Source of the DNA: Bacillus sp. BHET2
GTDB taxonomy: Bacteria; Bacillota; Bacilli; Bacillales; Bacillaceae_B
Length of the DNA: 64,000 nucleotides
Direction of reading: 5' to 3'
Assembly (NCBI RefSeq): GCF_005938125.1
Contig: NZ_VCQN01000001.1
Span: forward strand, 1,612,001-1,676,000
Part shown: positions 19,891-28,715 of the stretch, piece after piece
Layout: every line of letters begins with the position of its first letter
Numbering within the stretch: position 1 is the stretch's first letter
The notes under the pieces: model-generated
Seen by the model: the letters and a program-made list of their open reading frames with translations, nothing else
What the model was told of the DNA's origin: nothing
The model's database searches: none
Translations under genes and position numbers: made by a program

Positions 19891-20745
19891 CTAATCTTTT
19901 CTAAAAAATCCAAATATGCCTGTCGTTTGAACAATATTCGTGAAGGCATTCGGATCTACATCTTTAATGGTATGTTCTAGCTCATACAACTCATAGCGTG
20001 AAATGACGATAATCAACATTTCCTTATCCTCACCTGAAAACGCCCCTTTCGCAGGTAAAGTCGTAATCCCCCTCACAAGCTTGGAATGAATCGCTTCTCT
20101 TAATTCTCTCGATTTCTTTGTTACAATCATGGCCGTCAGCTTTTCATGACGTGTATGAATTGCATCGATGACACGAGTCGAAGCATATAATGTTACCAGC
20201 GTATACAACGCCTTCTCCCAGCCGTAAAGGAATCCGGCAGAGGTTATAATGACAGCATTCATCAAGAAGAAGTATGATCCAACCGGCTTATCTTTCATTC
20301 TCGAAAGAATCATCGCGATGACGTCCATTCCACCAGTGGATGCCCCCCATTTCAATGTGATTCCGACACCTACTGCTGCGATGACTCCACCGAATACCGC
20401 ATTAAGAAGGATATCAGGTGATAATTTAATAACTGGAATCACTTCTAAGAATAACGTAGTCAGAGTAACAGAAATAAAGCTATACACAGTAAAGGAACGG
20501 CCAACCTTAAGCCACCCCAGAATAGTTACAGGAATATTCAATATGAATAATAAGATACCCGTTGAAATATTAAATGGTGCAAATTCTTTTAATACACTTG
20601 ATAACAGCTGGGCAAGTCCCGTGAAGCCACTAGCATAAACGTTGGCCGGGATAAGAAAAAAATTCATGGCAATGGCGCCTAATAGGGACCCGACCAACAC
20701 GACGATAAACTTCTTTGCTTCTAACTGAACATGATCTCTCGACAT
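19891..20745 (-). CDS. yitT: YitT family membrane protein
   Basis: 284 residues: five or six membrane segments (about 10-175) followed by a C-terminal DUF2179 domain (about 220-275, FSGEDKEMLIIVISRYELYELEHTIKDVDPNAF). The signature GASTGGMDVIA is typical of the YitT / YqfU family. Function unknown; possibly a transporter. The start is at 20745, where AGGAGG lies 7 nt upstream. Divergent from the degV gene, as in B. subtilis yitT-yitS. Confidence 0.88.
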   Translation of the reverse strand: MSRDHVQLEAKKFIVVLVGSLLGAIAMNFFLIPANVYASGFTGLAQLLSSVLKEFAPFNISTGILLFILNIPVTILGWLKVGRSFTVYSFISVTLTTLFLEVIPVIKLSPDILLNAVFGGVIAAVGVGITLKWGASTGGMDVIAMILSRMKDKPVGSYFFLMNAVIITSAGFLYGWEKALYTLVTLYASTRVIDAIHTRHEKLTAMIVTKKSRELREAIHSKLVRGITTLPAKGAFSGEDKEMLIIVISRYELYELEHTIKDVDPNAFTNIVQTTGIFGFFRKD

Positions 20746-20912
20746 GCACATACCTCCTACATCTAGTTGTTATTTTCTATGTTCCACATTACATCTTAAC
20801 TAAACTCACTCGACTATTCATCTTTTTATGATAAATTAACGTCCAAGCGATTGTTATTTTTATGAAAAATCGCTAGACTAAAACTATAAAGCTTAGTCAA
20901 AGGATGATATGA

Positions 20913-21770
20913 ATGACTGTAAAATTATTTGCTGATAGTGCAAGCGACCTTCCTGCTTCCTATTTCAACGAACACAACATAGAGCTTCTACCACTTAAAG
21001 TACATATAGATGGCCAAGACTATGAAGACTTACTCACCATCGAACCGAAAGACGTATTTGAAAAGATCAGGGAAGGTCATATGCCTAAAACCTCTCAAGT
21101 CTCACCGGACCTTTTCTTAAAAAAATTCACACAGCTGGCAGAATCAAATCAATCAGGCATTTACATCGCCTTTTCCTCTCAATTGTCAGGTACATATCAA
21201 ACGGCAGTGATGATCCGGGATCAGGTAAAGGAAGAATATCCGGAACTTGACTTGACGGTCATCGATTCAAAATGTGCATCCCTCGGTTACGGATTAGTCG
21301 TCATGAAAGCGGCGGCACTGCTTGAAAACGGCGGTTCAAAAGAGGAAATCATTGACGCCTGTCACTTTAACTCTGAACACATGGAACATTTATTCACTGT
21401 AGAAGACCTTGAATATCTTGCAAAGGGAGGCAGGGTTTCAAAAGCATCTGCCTTCCTGGGTGGACTCCTTAATATAAAGCCTTTACTTCATGTTGAAGAT
21501 GGAAAGCTCGTTCCGATTGAAAAAATGCGTGGAAAGAAGAAGCTCCTCAAACGCATTCTCGAATTAATGGAAGAACGTGGTGAAAACCTTTCAAACCAGG
21601 TTATCGCCATCAGCCATGGAGACGACGTGGAACTTGCCCATGAAATGAAAAAGCTGATTGAAGAAAGGTTTTCACCAAAGGAAGTGTACATCAGTATTAT
21701 TGGATGCGCAATCGGATCTCATACAGGCACAGGTACGTTGGCGATCTTTTTCTTAAATGAACACTCATAA
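20913..21770 (+). CDS. yitS: DegV family fatty-acid-binding protein (YitS)
   Basis: 285 residues. DegV signatures: FADSASDLP at the start, TSQVSPDLF, SSQLSGTYQ, VIDSKCASLG and the C-terminal SHTGTGTLAIFFL. DegV / FakB proteins bind fatty acids and, with FakA, feed exogenous fatty acid into phospholipid. Which chain it binds cannot be told. Name by synteny with yitT-yitS-yitU. Confidence 0.88.
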   Translation: MTVKLFADSASDLPASYFNEHNIELLPLKVHIDGQDYEDLLTIEPKDVFEKIREGHMPKTSQVSPDLFLKKFTQLAESNQSGIYIAFSSQLSGTYQTAVMIRDQVKEEYPELDLTVIDSKCASLGYGLVVMKAAALLENGGSKEEIIDACHFNSEHMEHLFTVEDLEYLAKGGRVSKASAFLGGLLNIKPLLHVEDGKLVPIEKMRGKKKLLKRILELMEERGENLSNQVIAISHGDDVELAHEMKKLIEERFSPKEVYISIIGCAIGSHTGTGTLAIFFLNEHS

Positions 21771-21827
21771 TCTCCCCACCACTTTCCCATACTAAGAGTG
21801 AAACCCACTATGGAAGGGAGTATCAGC

Positions 21828-21959
21828 ATGCCACATACATCTGATAACGAAAAAAAGGCACGGGATAACAATGCCTTGCGCCAGGAAAAGAATAAAATCA
21901 AAGAAGTGAACCGTAAAGAGGGTAAAAATCAATACTCCAAGAAGACGGATCATTTGTAG
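21828..21959 (+). CDS. Very small hydrophilic peptide, DUF3941-like
   Basis: 43 residues, very basic and polar (DNEKKARDNNALRQEKNKIK), with no hydrophobic core. AAGGGAG precedes the ATG. It resembles the DUF3941 peptides of bacilli; no function is known. It is 58 bp after yitS and is followed by a terminator, so it may be the last gene of that transcript. Confidence 0.6.
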   Translation: MPHTSDNEKKARDNNALRQEKNKIKEVNRKEGKNQYSKKTDHL

Positions 21960-21977
21960 GGAATCAGCCGGTTGAGG

Positions 21978-22010
21978 GTACTAGTTCTTTATTGAGCTAG
22001 TGCTTTTTTC
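21978..22010 (+). terminator. Terminator after the DUF3941-like gene
   Basis: GTACTAG (21978-21984) pairs with CTAGTGC (21997-22003, one G-T pair), followed by six T residues. Confidence 0.7.
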
Positions 22011-22164
22011 GTGGAGACGGAGGAGGCGCAGACCCTACTTGATATATTATCGACTCCACCCACTGCTATTTTTAAAAAACCTCCATCATTTCCTTTCAAA
22101 GAAGTTGTATGTAACATCATTGCTTGTCTATAATGAAAAGAGAAAAGTTATGGAGGGGTTACAT

Positions 22165-22656
22165 ATGGCAAAAGAGAGTTCATTTGACATAGTATCAAAA
22201 GTGGATATGTCAGAAGTGAGCAATGCGATTCAGATTGCGTTGAAAGAAGTTCAAACACGCTATGATTTCAAGGGAAGCAAGAGCGACATTAAATTAGATG
22301 GGGAAGAAATCGTTCTCGTATCTGATGATGAATTCAAAATGAATCAATTAAAGGATGTCCTGCTAAGTAAACTGATCAAGCGTAATGTTCCTGTTAAAAA
22401 CCTTGATTACAGTAAGATCGAAGGAGCATCAGGAGGAACGGTCCGTCAACGGGCGAAACTCGTTCAAGGAATCGATAAAGAAAACGCAAAGATAATCAAC
22501 ACCATCATCAAGAATTCAGCCGTAAAGGTAAAAAGTCAAGTTCAGGATGATCAAGTTCGGGTCACTGGAAAAAGCAAAGATGACCTGCAGAAAATCATCG
22601 CTGCCATTCGCGAAGCTGATCTTTCCATCGATGTACAATACGTAAACTTCCGTTAA
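22165..22656 (+). CDS. yitK: YajQ / UPF0234 family nucleotide-binding protein (YitK)
   Basis: 163 residues, the family length. Typical features: [14 protein letters not shown] at the N-terminus, the TRYDFKGS motif and the [13 protein letters not shown]-terminal repeat. The family has been linked to binding of RNA or cyclic-di-GMP in other bacteria. The start at 22165 is supported by GGAGGGG 6 nt upstream; the frame extends 55 codons further but through the preceding terminator. Confidence 0.9.
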   Translation: MAKESSFDIVSKVDMSEVSNAIQIALKEVQTRYDFKGSKSDIKLDGEEIVLVSDDEFKMNQLKDVLLSKLIKRNVPVKNLDYSKIEGASGGTVRQRAKLVQGIDKENAKIINTIIKNSAVKVKSQVQDDQVRVTGKSKDDLQKIIAAIREADLSIDVQYVNFR

Positions 22657-22669
22657 TAACGGTTTTGTC

Positions 22670-22711
22670 AAGAAGTCTAATGGGTACAATAAACCCATTA
22701 GACTTCTTTCA
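22670..22711 (+). terminator. Terminator of yajQ
   Basis: A 16-bp perfect stem (AAGAAGTCTAATGGGT / ACCCATTAGACTTCTT) ends in a T-rich stretch only 16 bp before the cdr start codon. Confidence 0.85.
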
Positions 22712-22726
22712 TTTAGGAGGAATGAC

Positions 22727-24079
22727 ATGAAGAAAAAAGTCATCATTATTGGGGCAGTCGGTGGTGGTGCCACAACTGCATCACAAATAAGAAAACTAGA
22801 TAGTGAAATAGAAATCGTTCTTCTCGAGAAATCATCCTACTTATCTTACGGAGCATGCGGCATGCCTTACTATTTGGGAGATGTGATCAAAGATCGGGAA
22901 AGTCTTTTTGCAACCACTCCTGAAAAATTACATACTCAGAAAAATATCGATGTGCGAATGCATCATGAAGCGCTTAAAATTGACCGCAATAATAAGGTCA
23001 TATCCATAAGGGATCATGGTCAGAACCAGGACTATGAAGAATCATATGACTATCTCGTGATCGCGACAGGAGCTTCGCCTTTTCTTCCGGATATTCCTGG
23101 CCTGCATCAACTTCCGTCTTTCCATCTTAGAACAGTGGAGGATATGGACAGAATCAAACAGTTTATTGAAACCTCCAAGCCTGAATCTTGTACGATTATT
23201 GGTGGTGGTTTCATCGGGGTGGAAATGGCTGAGAACTTCACCCATCTAGGGATGAAGGTGAGTATCGTTGAACGATCTGAACACGTGATCAGCATCGTTG
23301 ATGAAGAAACAGCTACTACATTGCAAGATCATATTAGGGAACAAGGCGTCCGAGTGTTTACACATGAAGGGCTGAAAGAAGTGCGTCCAGAGGGTACATT
23401 GATACTAGATAGCGGAGAGATTCTTCAATCCGATTTCATTCTCCTCTCAGTAGGTGTGAATCCACGAAATCATTTAGCGAAGGAAGCAGGATTGTCTATT
23501 GGTGAGTCAGGCGGTATAGTCATTAATGAATTCATGCAAACAGAAGAGCCCTTCATTTATGCAGTAGGGGATGTTGTAGAGTCCATTGACTTTATTGATG
23601 GAACTCAGAAACAAGTTCCACTTGCATGGCCAGCTCACCGACAGGCGTATATCTTAGCCAGGCACCTGTCAGGATCCCCAGTGCCTTTTAAGGGGATGCT
23701 CGGGACGGCGATTGCTAAAGTGTTTGACCTCTCCATTGCTTCAACTGGACTAGGGGAAAAGGAATTAATCGAAAAGAACTACACATACAAAACAGCCGTT
23801 CATGAAGGAAAGTCCCACGCAGGCTACTACCCTGGGGCCCGTGATGTATATGTGAGAGTCCATTTTTGCCCGAATTCCGGGAAGATCTTTGGAGGGAACG
23901 TAGTGGGAGCTGAAGGAGTCGATAAACAGATCGACATACTTGCGACAGCCATTCGTGGGGGACTTACCATTGCGGACCTTCAGGAAATTGAAACATGCTA
24001 CGCCCCTCCCTTCTCATCGCCGAAAGGCTTATTGAATATGATTGGGTATAAAGGCGCCGGGTTGATGGAGAAGAAATAA
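22727..24079 (+). CDS. cdr: CoA-disulfide reductase (single-cysteine FAD pyridine nucleotide oxidoreductase)
   Basis: 450 residues. FAD-binding motif near residues 5-16 (IIIGAVGGGATTAS), an active single Cys44 in SYGACGMPYYLGD, a second dinucleotide motif in IIGGGFIGVEMAE (about residue 160) and the FAD motif YAVGDVVE (about 280). This is the CoADR / NADH-peroxidase-like family: it reduces CoA disulfide with NAD(P)H. B. cereus-type CoADR often carries a rhodanese domain; this one does not. AGGAGG precedes the ATG. Confidence 0.85.
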   Translation: MKKKVIIIGAVGGGATTASQIRKLDSEIEIVLLEKSSYLSYGACGMPYYLGDVIKDRESLFATTPEKLHTQKNIDVRMHHEALKIDRNNKVISIRDHGQNQDYEESYDYLVIATGASPFLPDIPGLHQLPSFHLRTVEDMDRIKQFIETSKPESCTIIGGGFIGVEMAENFTHLGMKVSIVERSEHVISIVDEETATTLQDHIREQGVRVFTHEGLKEVRPEGTLILDSGEILQSDFILLSVGVNPRNHLAKEAGLSIGESGGIVINEFMQTEEPFIYAVGDVVESIDFIDGTQKQVPLAWPAHRQAYILARHLSGSPVPFKGMLGTAIAKVFDLSIASTGLGEKELIEKNYTYKTAVHEGKSHAGYYPGARDVYVRVHFCPNSGKIFGGNVVGAEGVDKQIDILATAIRGGLTIADLQEIETCYAPPFSSPKGLLNMIGYKGAGLMEKK

Positions 24080-24118
24080 CGGAGAATCCTTTTAAAATGT
24101 AGACTATAGACCAAACAC

Positions 24119-24143
24119 GTTAATTAAAACTTTTTTCGGGTAA
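24119..24143 (+). promoter_or_regulatory. Candidate sigma-B promoter of the SDR gene
   Basis: GTTAAT (24119-24124), a 13-bp spacer and GGGTAA (24138-24143) match the sigma-B pattern (GTTTAA / GGGTAT) with its short spacer. Related SDR genes (ydaD, yhdF) belong to the general stress regulon in B. subtilis. Confidence 0.55.
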
Positions 24144-24186
24144 ACACTATTCTAAGATAACCTAATCTATTAAAGGAGTGTTTTCA

Positions 24187-25056
24187 TTGGCGGATAAGCA
24201 AAATCAGAAGCAAACGTTCCCCCCTCAGCATCAGGATCATCAGCCAGGTACGGTGGATGAGATGAATCCACAACCGATTCATACGGATCAAAACTATAAA
24301 GGTAGCGGTAAGTTAGACGGTAAGGTTGCTCTTATCACGGGAGGAGATAGCGGAATCGGACGGTCGGTTGCCTGGTATTTCGCACGGGAAGGAGCCCATG
24401 TGGTGATTTCGTACTTAGATGAGCACGAAGATGCCAATAAAACGAAGGAACTGGTAGAAGCTGAAGGGGTAAGGTGTGTCCTTTTTCCCGGTGACATTGG
24501 AAGTTCGACCTTTTGCAAGGACATCATGAACAAAACGATTTCAGAGTTCGGGAAGCTTGATATTCTTGTGAATAACGCTGCTGAACAGCACCCTCAGGAA
24601 GGACTGACGGATATCAGTGACGAACAATTAGAGCGTACCTTCAAAACGAATGTATTCTCCATGTTCTACCTAACGAGAGCCGCCCTGCCTCACCTAAAAA
24701 AAGGAGCATCGATAATTAATACGGCTTCGATAACAGCGTATAAAGGGAATAAGGATCTAATCGATTATTCTTCTACAAAAGGGGCCATTGTCAGTTTCAC
24801 CCGCTCACTGGCAGAAAATATTGCATCTGATGGGATCAGAGTAAATGGAGTGGCTCCTGGACCGATTTGGACACCCCTGATACCTTCCACTTTCAGCTCA
24901 AAGAAAGTATCTGAATTCGGAGGAAATACACCCCTTGGGCGTGCTGGACAACCCTTTGAACTTGGCCCCGCTTACGTGTATCTAGCGAGCGACGACTCAA
25001 GCTATGTGTCAGGACAGATGATTCATATAAATGGTGGAACAGTCATAAACGGATAA
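24187..25056 (+). CDS. Short-chain dehydrogenase/reductase of general-stress type (YdaD/YhdF-like)
   Basis: 289 residues with a 40-residue N-terminal extension rich in Gln/His/Pro, typical of the YdaD/YhdF group. Cofactor motif TGGDSGIGRS, NNAAEQ and catalytic YSSTKGA (Tyr-xxx-Lys) are intact; the Ser is in NTASITAY. Substrate unknown. The TTG at 24187 is chosen because AAAGGAG lies 8 nt upstream; the GTG at 24178 abuts the ribosome binding site. Confidence 0.85.
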   Translation: MADKQNQKQTFPPQHQDHQPGTVDEMNPQPIHTDQNYKGSGKLDGKVALITGGDSGIGRSVAWYFAREGAHVVISYLDEHEDANKTKELVEAEGVRCVLFPGDIGSSTFCKDIMNKTISEFGKLDILVNNAAEQHPQEGLTDISDEQLERTFKTNVFSMFYLTRAALPHLKKGASIINTASITAYKGNKDLIDYSSTKGAIVSFTRSLAENIASDGIRVNGVAPGPIWTPLIPSTFSSKKVSEFGGNTPLGRAGQPFELGPAYVYLASDDSSYVSGQMIHINGGTVING

Positions 25057-25125
25057 ACGAAAAGCGACTGAAGCAAATGATTCCCCCAGAAATAGGAGAG
25101 TCATGCAAGTCAGTCGCTTTTCGTT
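25056..25125. terminator. Shared terminator between the SDR and the LacI-type regulator
   Basis: A 16-bp perfect stem (AACGAAAAGCGACTGA / TCAGTCGCTTTTCGTT) encloses a 38-nt loop with a weak inner hairpin. It overlaps the stop codons of both convergent genes, so each mRNA ends in it. Confidence 0.7.
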
Positions 25126-26155
25126 ATGATTCCACTTTTCGACCACTACAAGAACTTCTTGTCACCAGTTGATGTGGAACAATAATTCTCTTGATCGGCT
25201 CTTTCGGGTTTTCAATTTTTTGGATCAGGCTTTTTGCCGCCTCATTCCCAAGATTGAATATGTTGATATCTACTGATGTAAGAGGCGGTCTCGACATTTC
25301 AGCCAATAGGACATTATTAAAGCTTACAATGGAAATATCATCGGGAACACGAATACCCATTTCGTCGAGTGTGTTCAAGACTCCTAATGCCATTAAATCA
25401 TCAGCTACAACCAGAGCAGTCGGAGGCTCTTCCAATTGCATAAGCTCATTGATAGCCTCACGTCCACCTTCACGAAGAAATTCTTCATGGATGATATAAT
25501 CGTCCTTCATAACGATTCCAGCGTCACTCAATGCCTTCTCGTATCCTAAGAGACGCTCGACAGTCACGACAAGATTCAGGTCCCCACCAATAAATCCAAT
25601 ACATTCATGCCCAAGCTCCAGGAGATATTCTGTTACTTCCTTCGTTGCCCTGTAGTTATCATTATCTACATGTGTGATTTCTTCACAATATTTATAGGGT
25701 TTCCCCACGACAACAAATGGAAAATTACGTTCCCTTAAATAGTTCATCACCTTATCTTCCACTTTCGAGTAAAGCAAGATGATCCCGTCCACTCTTCCCC
25801 CTTGAACCATTTGGACGACACCTTCATATATTTCCTCTTCGGACTGGCCTGTGGACATTTGAAGGGCATACTGTTTTTCCTGAGCCCCTTCACTTAGACC
25901 TCTCAACACAGTTGGAAAGAATGGGTTTTGTGAAAAAGTACTGGCTGAACCTGGTAATACAAGGCCTAGCACTTGAGTGGACTGATTTGCAAGACTCCGT
26001 GCAATAAAGTTAGGATGATATCCCAACCGCTCCATTGCTTCCCTTACTTTTTGTTTTGTCTTTTCACTGATTCTTGGATTATTAGCTATTACCCGTGAAA
26101 CGGTAGACGGAGCTACATTTGCAAGTTTCGCTACATCCTTTATCGTGACAGCCAT
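25124..26155 (-). CDS. mdxR: LacI-family regulator of the maltodextrin locus (MdxR/MalR-like)
   Basis: 343 residues. N-terminal LacI helix-turn-helix (TIKDVAKLANVAPSTVSRVI, residues 3-22) and hinge helix (ARSLANQSTQVLGLVLP), followed by a periplasmic-binding-type effector domain. It lies beside the maltodextrin genes and is co-oriented with the amylase, from which it is separated by a terminator. A possible autoregulatory half operator (AAAACGCTTCCAA) is at 26228-26240. Assignment to maltose control is by context. Confidence 0.8.
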   Translation of the reverse strand: MAVTIKDVAKLANVAPSTVSRVIANNPRISEKTKQKVREAMERLGYHPNFIARSLANQSTQVLGLVLPGSASTFSQNPFFPTVLRGLSEGAQEKQYALQMSTGQSEEEIYEGVVQMVQGGRVDGIILLYSKVEDKVMNYLRERNFPFVVVGKPYKYCEEITHVDNDNYRATKEVTEYLLELGHECIGFIGGDLNLVVTVERLLGYEKALSDAGIVMKDDYIIHEEFLREGGREAINELMQLEEPPTALVVADDLMALGVLNTLDEMGIRVPDDISIVSFNNVLLAEMSRPPLTSVDINIFNLGNEAAKSLIQKIENPKEPIKRIIVPHQLVTRSSCSGRKVES

Positions 26156-26223
26156 TCATTCCACCTCCCCTCTTATGAAACGGCAACTTCTATTTTAAGA
26201 AAAGTTCCCATCCATTACATACT

Positions 26224-26241
26224 AATTAAAACGCTTCCAAT
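26224..26241 (-). promoter_or_regulatory. LacI/CcpA-like palindrome half in the regulator's upstream region
   Basis: On the minus strand it reads ATTGGAAGCGTTTTAATT, with the GAAGCGTTT core resembling the operators near mdxE. It lies about 70 bp before the regulator start. Degenerate on one side. Confidence 0.35.
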
Positions 26242-26246
26242 TTGTT

Positions 26247-26290
26247 TTTTAAAAAAACATGTAGTAGGGCTCTTTGAAAGTGCCCTACTG
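26247..26290 (-). terminator. Terminator of the mdxE-mdxF-mdxG-amylase transcript
   Basis: GTAGGGC pairs with GCCCTAC around an 11-nt loop, followed on the minus strand by a run of seven T residues. Confidence 0.82.
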
Positions 26291-26295
26291 TTCAT

Positions 26296-27834
26296 TTATT
26301 TCTGCTTCTTTCCTTTTCCACGTTTCCATACGAGATAGAGAAAGAGAAGGAATAGAGTATACATGATACCTAGTGCGAATAAGTAAGGATAATTCAAGCC
26401 ACTCTTGTTCTTAAGCATGTAAATCTCTGCTTCTTCCCGGTCAAGTACAAGCTGATAGTTCCCATCCTTGTCACTTCGTACCAGGTCATCACTGATTAAT
26501 CCTTTTAATTCATTATTATCCGCTAAATCTTCTTTTGTTAATTGAACATTTTGTGTTTCACTCGTATTGTTAATGGCGATTACCACGGTTTGTTCCTTGT
26601 ATGTTCGCTTGTAGACACCCATTCCGTCTTTATCGTAGAGAGGCTCGATATCCCCTCGTGTAAGCGCGGGGTATTGTTGACGAAGTTCTCCTAATCGACT
26701 GATATAATCAATTAATTCTTCATCTGCCCTAAAGTTCATAAAGCGGCGATTATCAGGATCATTCCCACCATCCACGGCAATTTCAGATCCATAGTATACG
26801 ATTGGGATACCAGGTGTAGTGTACATGTACGTTAGAGCGAGTTTCCACCTTGTTCCAGGGAAAAGCTTCTCTTGAACAAGCAATCTTGTAAACCGTTCCA
26901 TATCATGGTTATCAATGAAAGTACCCATCATATATGGATTATCATAATACGTTTCATTGTATTTCCAAAAGTTAAAGAGGCGATCCATTGACGTATCCGG
27001 CTTCTTGAATACAGAACGCAATTCTTCTGCTTGAGGGACATTTACGAATCCATCGATTCCTACACCATTGTACTCAGCAATCTTCTCCGGGTCCTGATCA
27101 AACACTTCACCTAACAGGTAGAAGTCTTCTTTAACTGACTTCACCTCATCACTGAATTCGGTCCAGAATTCTTGAGGGACATGGCGGACAGTGTCCAGCC
27201 GGTATCCATCAATATCTGTCTCTTCGATCCACCACTTCGCAGCATCAAATAAGTAGTCTCTCACTTCGGGGTTTTCTGTATTTAAATCGGGAAGGTCGTA
27301 TAACCACGCATTTTTAAGACTTTCTTCATTATCAAAATTCATTGGCTGCTTCTCATGGAACCAATCTTCTTTTTCCGGGTCATTTACCCATGGGTGCTCC
27401 GGTCCTACATGGTTCACAACAAAGTCTAGCATGACTTTCATATCACGTTTATGTGCTTCTTCCACAAGCTTCTTGAACGTCTTCATTGAACCAAAATGTT
27501 CTTCCGTCTTATAGAAATCTGTAATCCAGTAGCCATGATACCCCATTGGCTGATTATCAAAGATCGGGGTCAGCCAGATAGCGGTGAATCCCATATCCTT
27601 AATATAATCCAGCTTATCGATTACACCTTGGAAATCCCCACCTTGATAGGCTTTGGGATCTTTCGTATTTACATTCTTGTCATTGTTCGTATCCCCGTCA
27701 TTAAAGCGATCGACCATTAGAAAATAAATGGTCTCATCCTGCCATTTTCGTTCTTCTTTTTCAACTGCACCTACCGGAAGGGCGTAAAAAAGAAGAAACG
27801 GGACTAAAATGAGAGATAATACTCTTCTTTTCAT
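26296..27834 (-). CDS. Exported, membrane-anchored GH13 alpha-amylase
   Basis: 512 residues. A signal peptide (about 1-23), a full (beta/alpha)8 GH13 catalytic domain with Asp214 (DGYRLDTVRH), Glu243 (LLGEVFD) and Asp311 (FIDNHD), a C-terminal beta domain, and a last hydrophobic helix (about 481-502) with a basic tail (KRGKGKKQK). This makes an enzyme tethered outside the cell, which would cut starch beside the importer. It lies 37 bp after mdxG in the same operon. The calcium-site DRFNDGD (42-48) is present. Confidence 0.9.
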   Translation of the reverse strand: MKRRVLSLILVPFLLFYALPVGAVEKEERKWQDETIYFLMVDRFNDGDTNNDKNVNTKDPKAYQGGDFQGVIDKLDYIKDMGFTAIWLTPIFDNQPMGYHGYWITDFYKTEEHFGSMKTFKKLVEEAHKRDMKVMLDFVVNHVGPEHPWVNDPEKEDWFHEKQPMNFDNEESLKNAWLYDLPDLNTENPEVRDYLFDAAKWWIEETDIDGYRLDTVRHVPQEFWTEFSDEVKSVKEDFYLLGEVFDQDPEKIAEYNGVGIDGFVNVPQAEELRSVFKKPDTSMDRLFNFWKYNETYYDNPYMMGTFIDNHDMERFTRLLVQEKLFPGTRWKLALTYMYTTPGIPIVYYGSEIAVDGGNDPDNRRFMNFRADEELIDYISRLGELRQQYPALTRGDIEPLYDKDGMGVYKRTYKEQTVVIAINNTSETQNVQLTKEDLADNNELKGLISDDLVRSDKDGNYQLVLDREEAEIYMLKNKSGLNYPYLFALGIMYTLFLLFLYLVWKRGKGKKQK

Positions 27835-27871
27835 CTCCGCTCCTCCTCGAATGTTAGTAACGCCTATAAGA

Positions 27872-28714
27872 TTATCCTTTTGTACCCCCTGTCGTCAATC
27901 CTGAAACGAAGTATTTCTGGAAGAACAGGAATAATAGAGCAATCGGTACAGCAATGAGTACCGATCCGGCAGCGAAGGTTGTAAATTCTGCTCCGAATTG
28001 TTTTGCTACCATATCATAGAGGGCAACCGGTAATGTATACATCTTTTCTGATCGTAACAGGATACTTGCAATGATAAAGTCTGCGAATGGCGCAATGAAT
28101 GAAAACAGTGCAACAACCGCAATGATCGGTTTCGCAAGAGGCATGACGATCTGGAAGAAGATACGTAAATGCCCTGCTCCGTCCATTTTGGCCGATTCAT
28201 CAAGTTCTTTCGGAATCGTATCCAGATACCCTTTCATCAGCCATGTGTTCATCGGAATTTGACCTCCAACATACACAAGGATCAATCCGATATGAGTATC
28301 TAATAATTTCGTTAGTAATGCTAATACGAATATCGCAATTAAGGCAGCAAAGTTCGGGATCATTTGTAAGATCAAGAATGTCATCAATCCATTTTTGCGT
28401 CCAGCAAAGCGATAACGGGAAAAAGAGTATGCCGTTAAACTGACAAGTAATACGGTGAGTGCCATCGTTGATAAACTGACCTTCAACGAATTCCAATACC
28501 AAAGCATATAATTACTTTTTTCTAAATCGAATAATTCCTTATAATGTGCCAACGTTGCATTTTTAGGAATGATGGATGAACCTGATAAGCTTTGTCCCGG
28601 ATTAAAGGACGATCCAATGATCCAGGCAACTGGATAAAGAATTATGGCAAACATGATTCCGATGGCTACGTATGAAAGTGTTAAACGTATGAGTTTCTGT
28701 CTCTTCATATTCAT
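27872..28714 (-). CDS. mdxG: Maltodextrin ABC transporter permease MdxG (MalG type)
   Basis: 280 residues, six membrane segments. The EAA loop (ELDESAKMDGAGHLRIFFQIVMPLAKP, about 185-210) marks the binding site for the ATPase. Only one base lies between the mdxF stop and this start, so translation is coupled. It partners MdxF and MdxE. Confidence 0.93.
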   Translation of the reverse strand: MNMKRQKLIRLTLSYVAIGIMFAIILYPVAWIIGSSFNPGQSLSGSSIIPKNATLAHYKELFDLEKSNYMLWYWNSLKVSLSTMALTVLLVSLTAYSFSRYRFAGRKNGLMTFLILQMIPNFAALIAIFVLALLTKLLDTHIGLILVYVGGQIPMNTWLMKGYLDTIPKELDESAKMDGAGHLRIFFQIVMPLAKPIIAVVALFSFIAPFADFIIASILLRSEKMYTLPVALYDMVAKQFGAEFTTFAAGSVLIAVPIALLFLFFQKYFVSGLTTGGTKG

Positions 28715-28715
28715 A

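Noticed and set aside
22000-22164. N-terminal extension of YajQ
   Set aside because: It runs through the preceding terminator; family length and the GGAGGGG site place the start at 22165.
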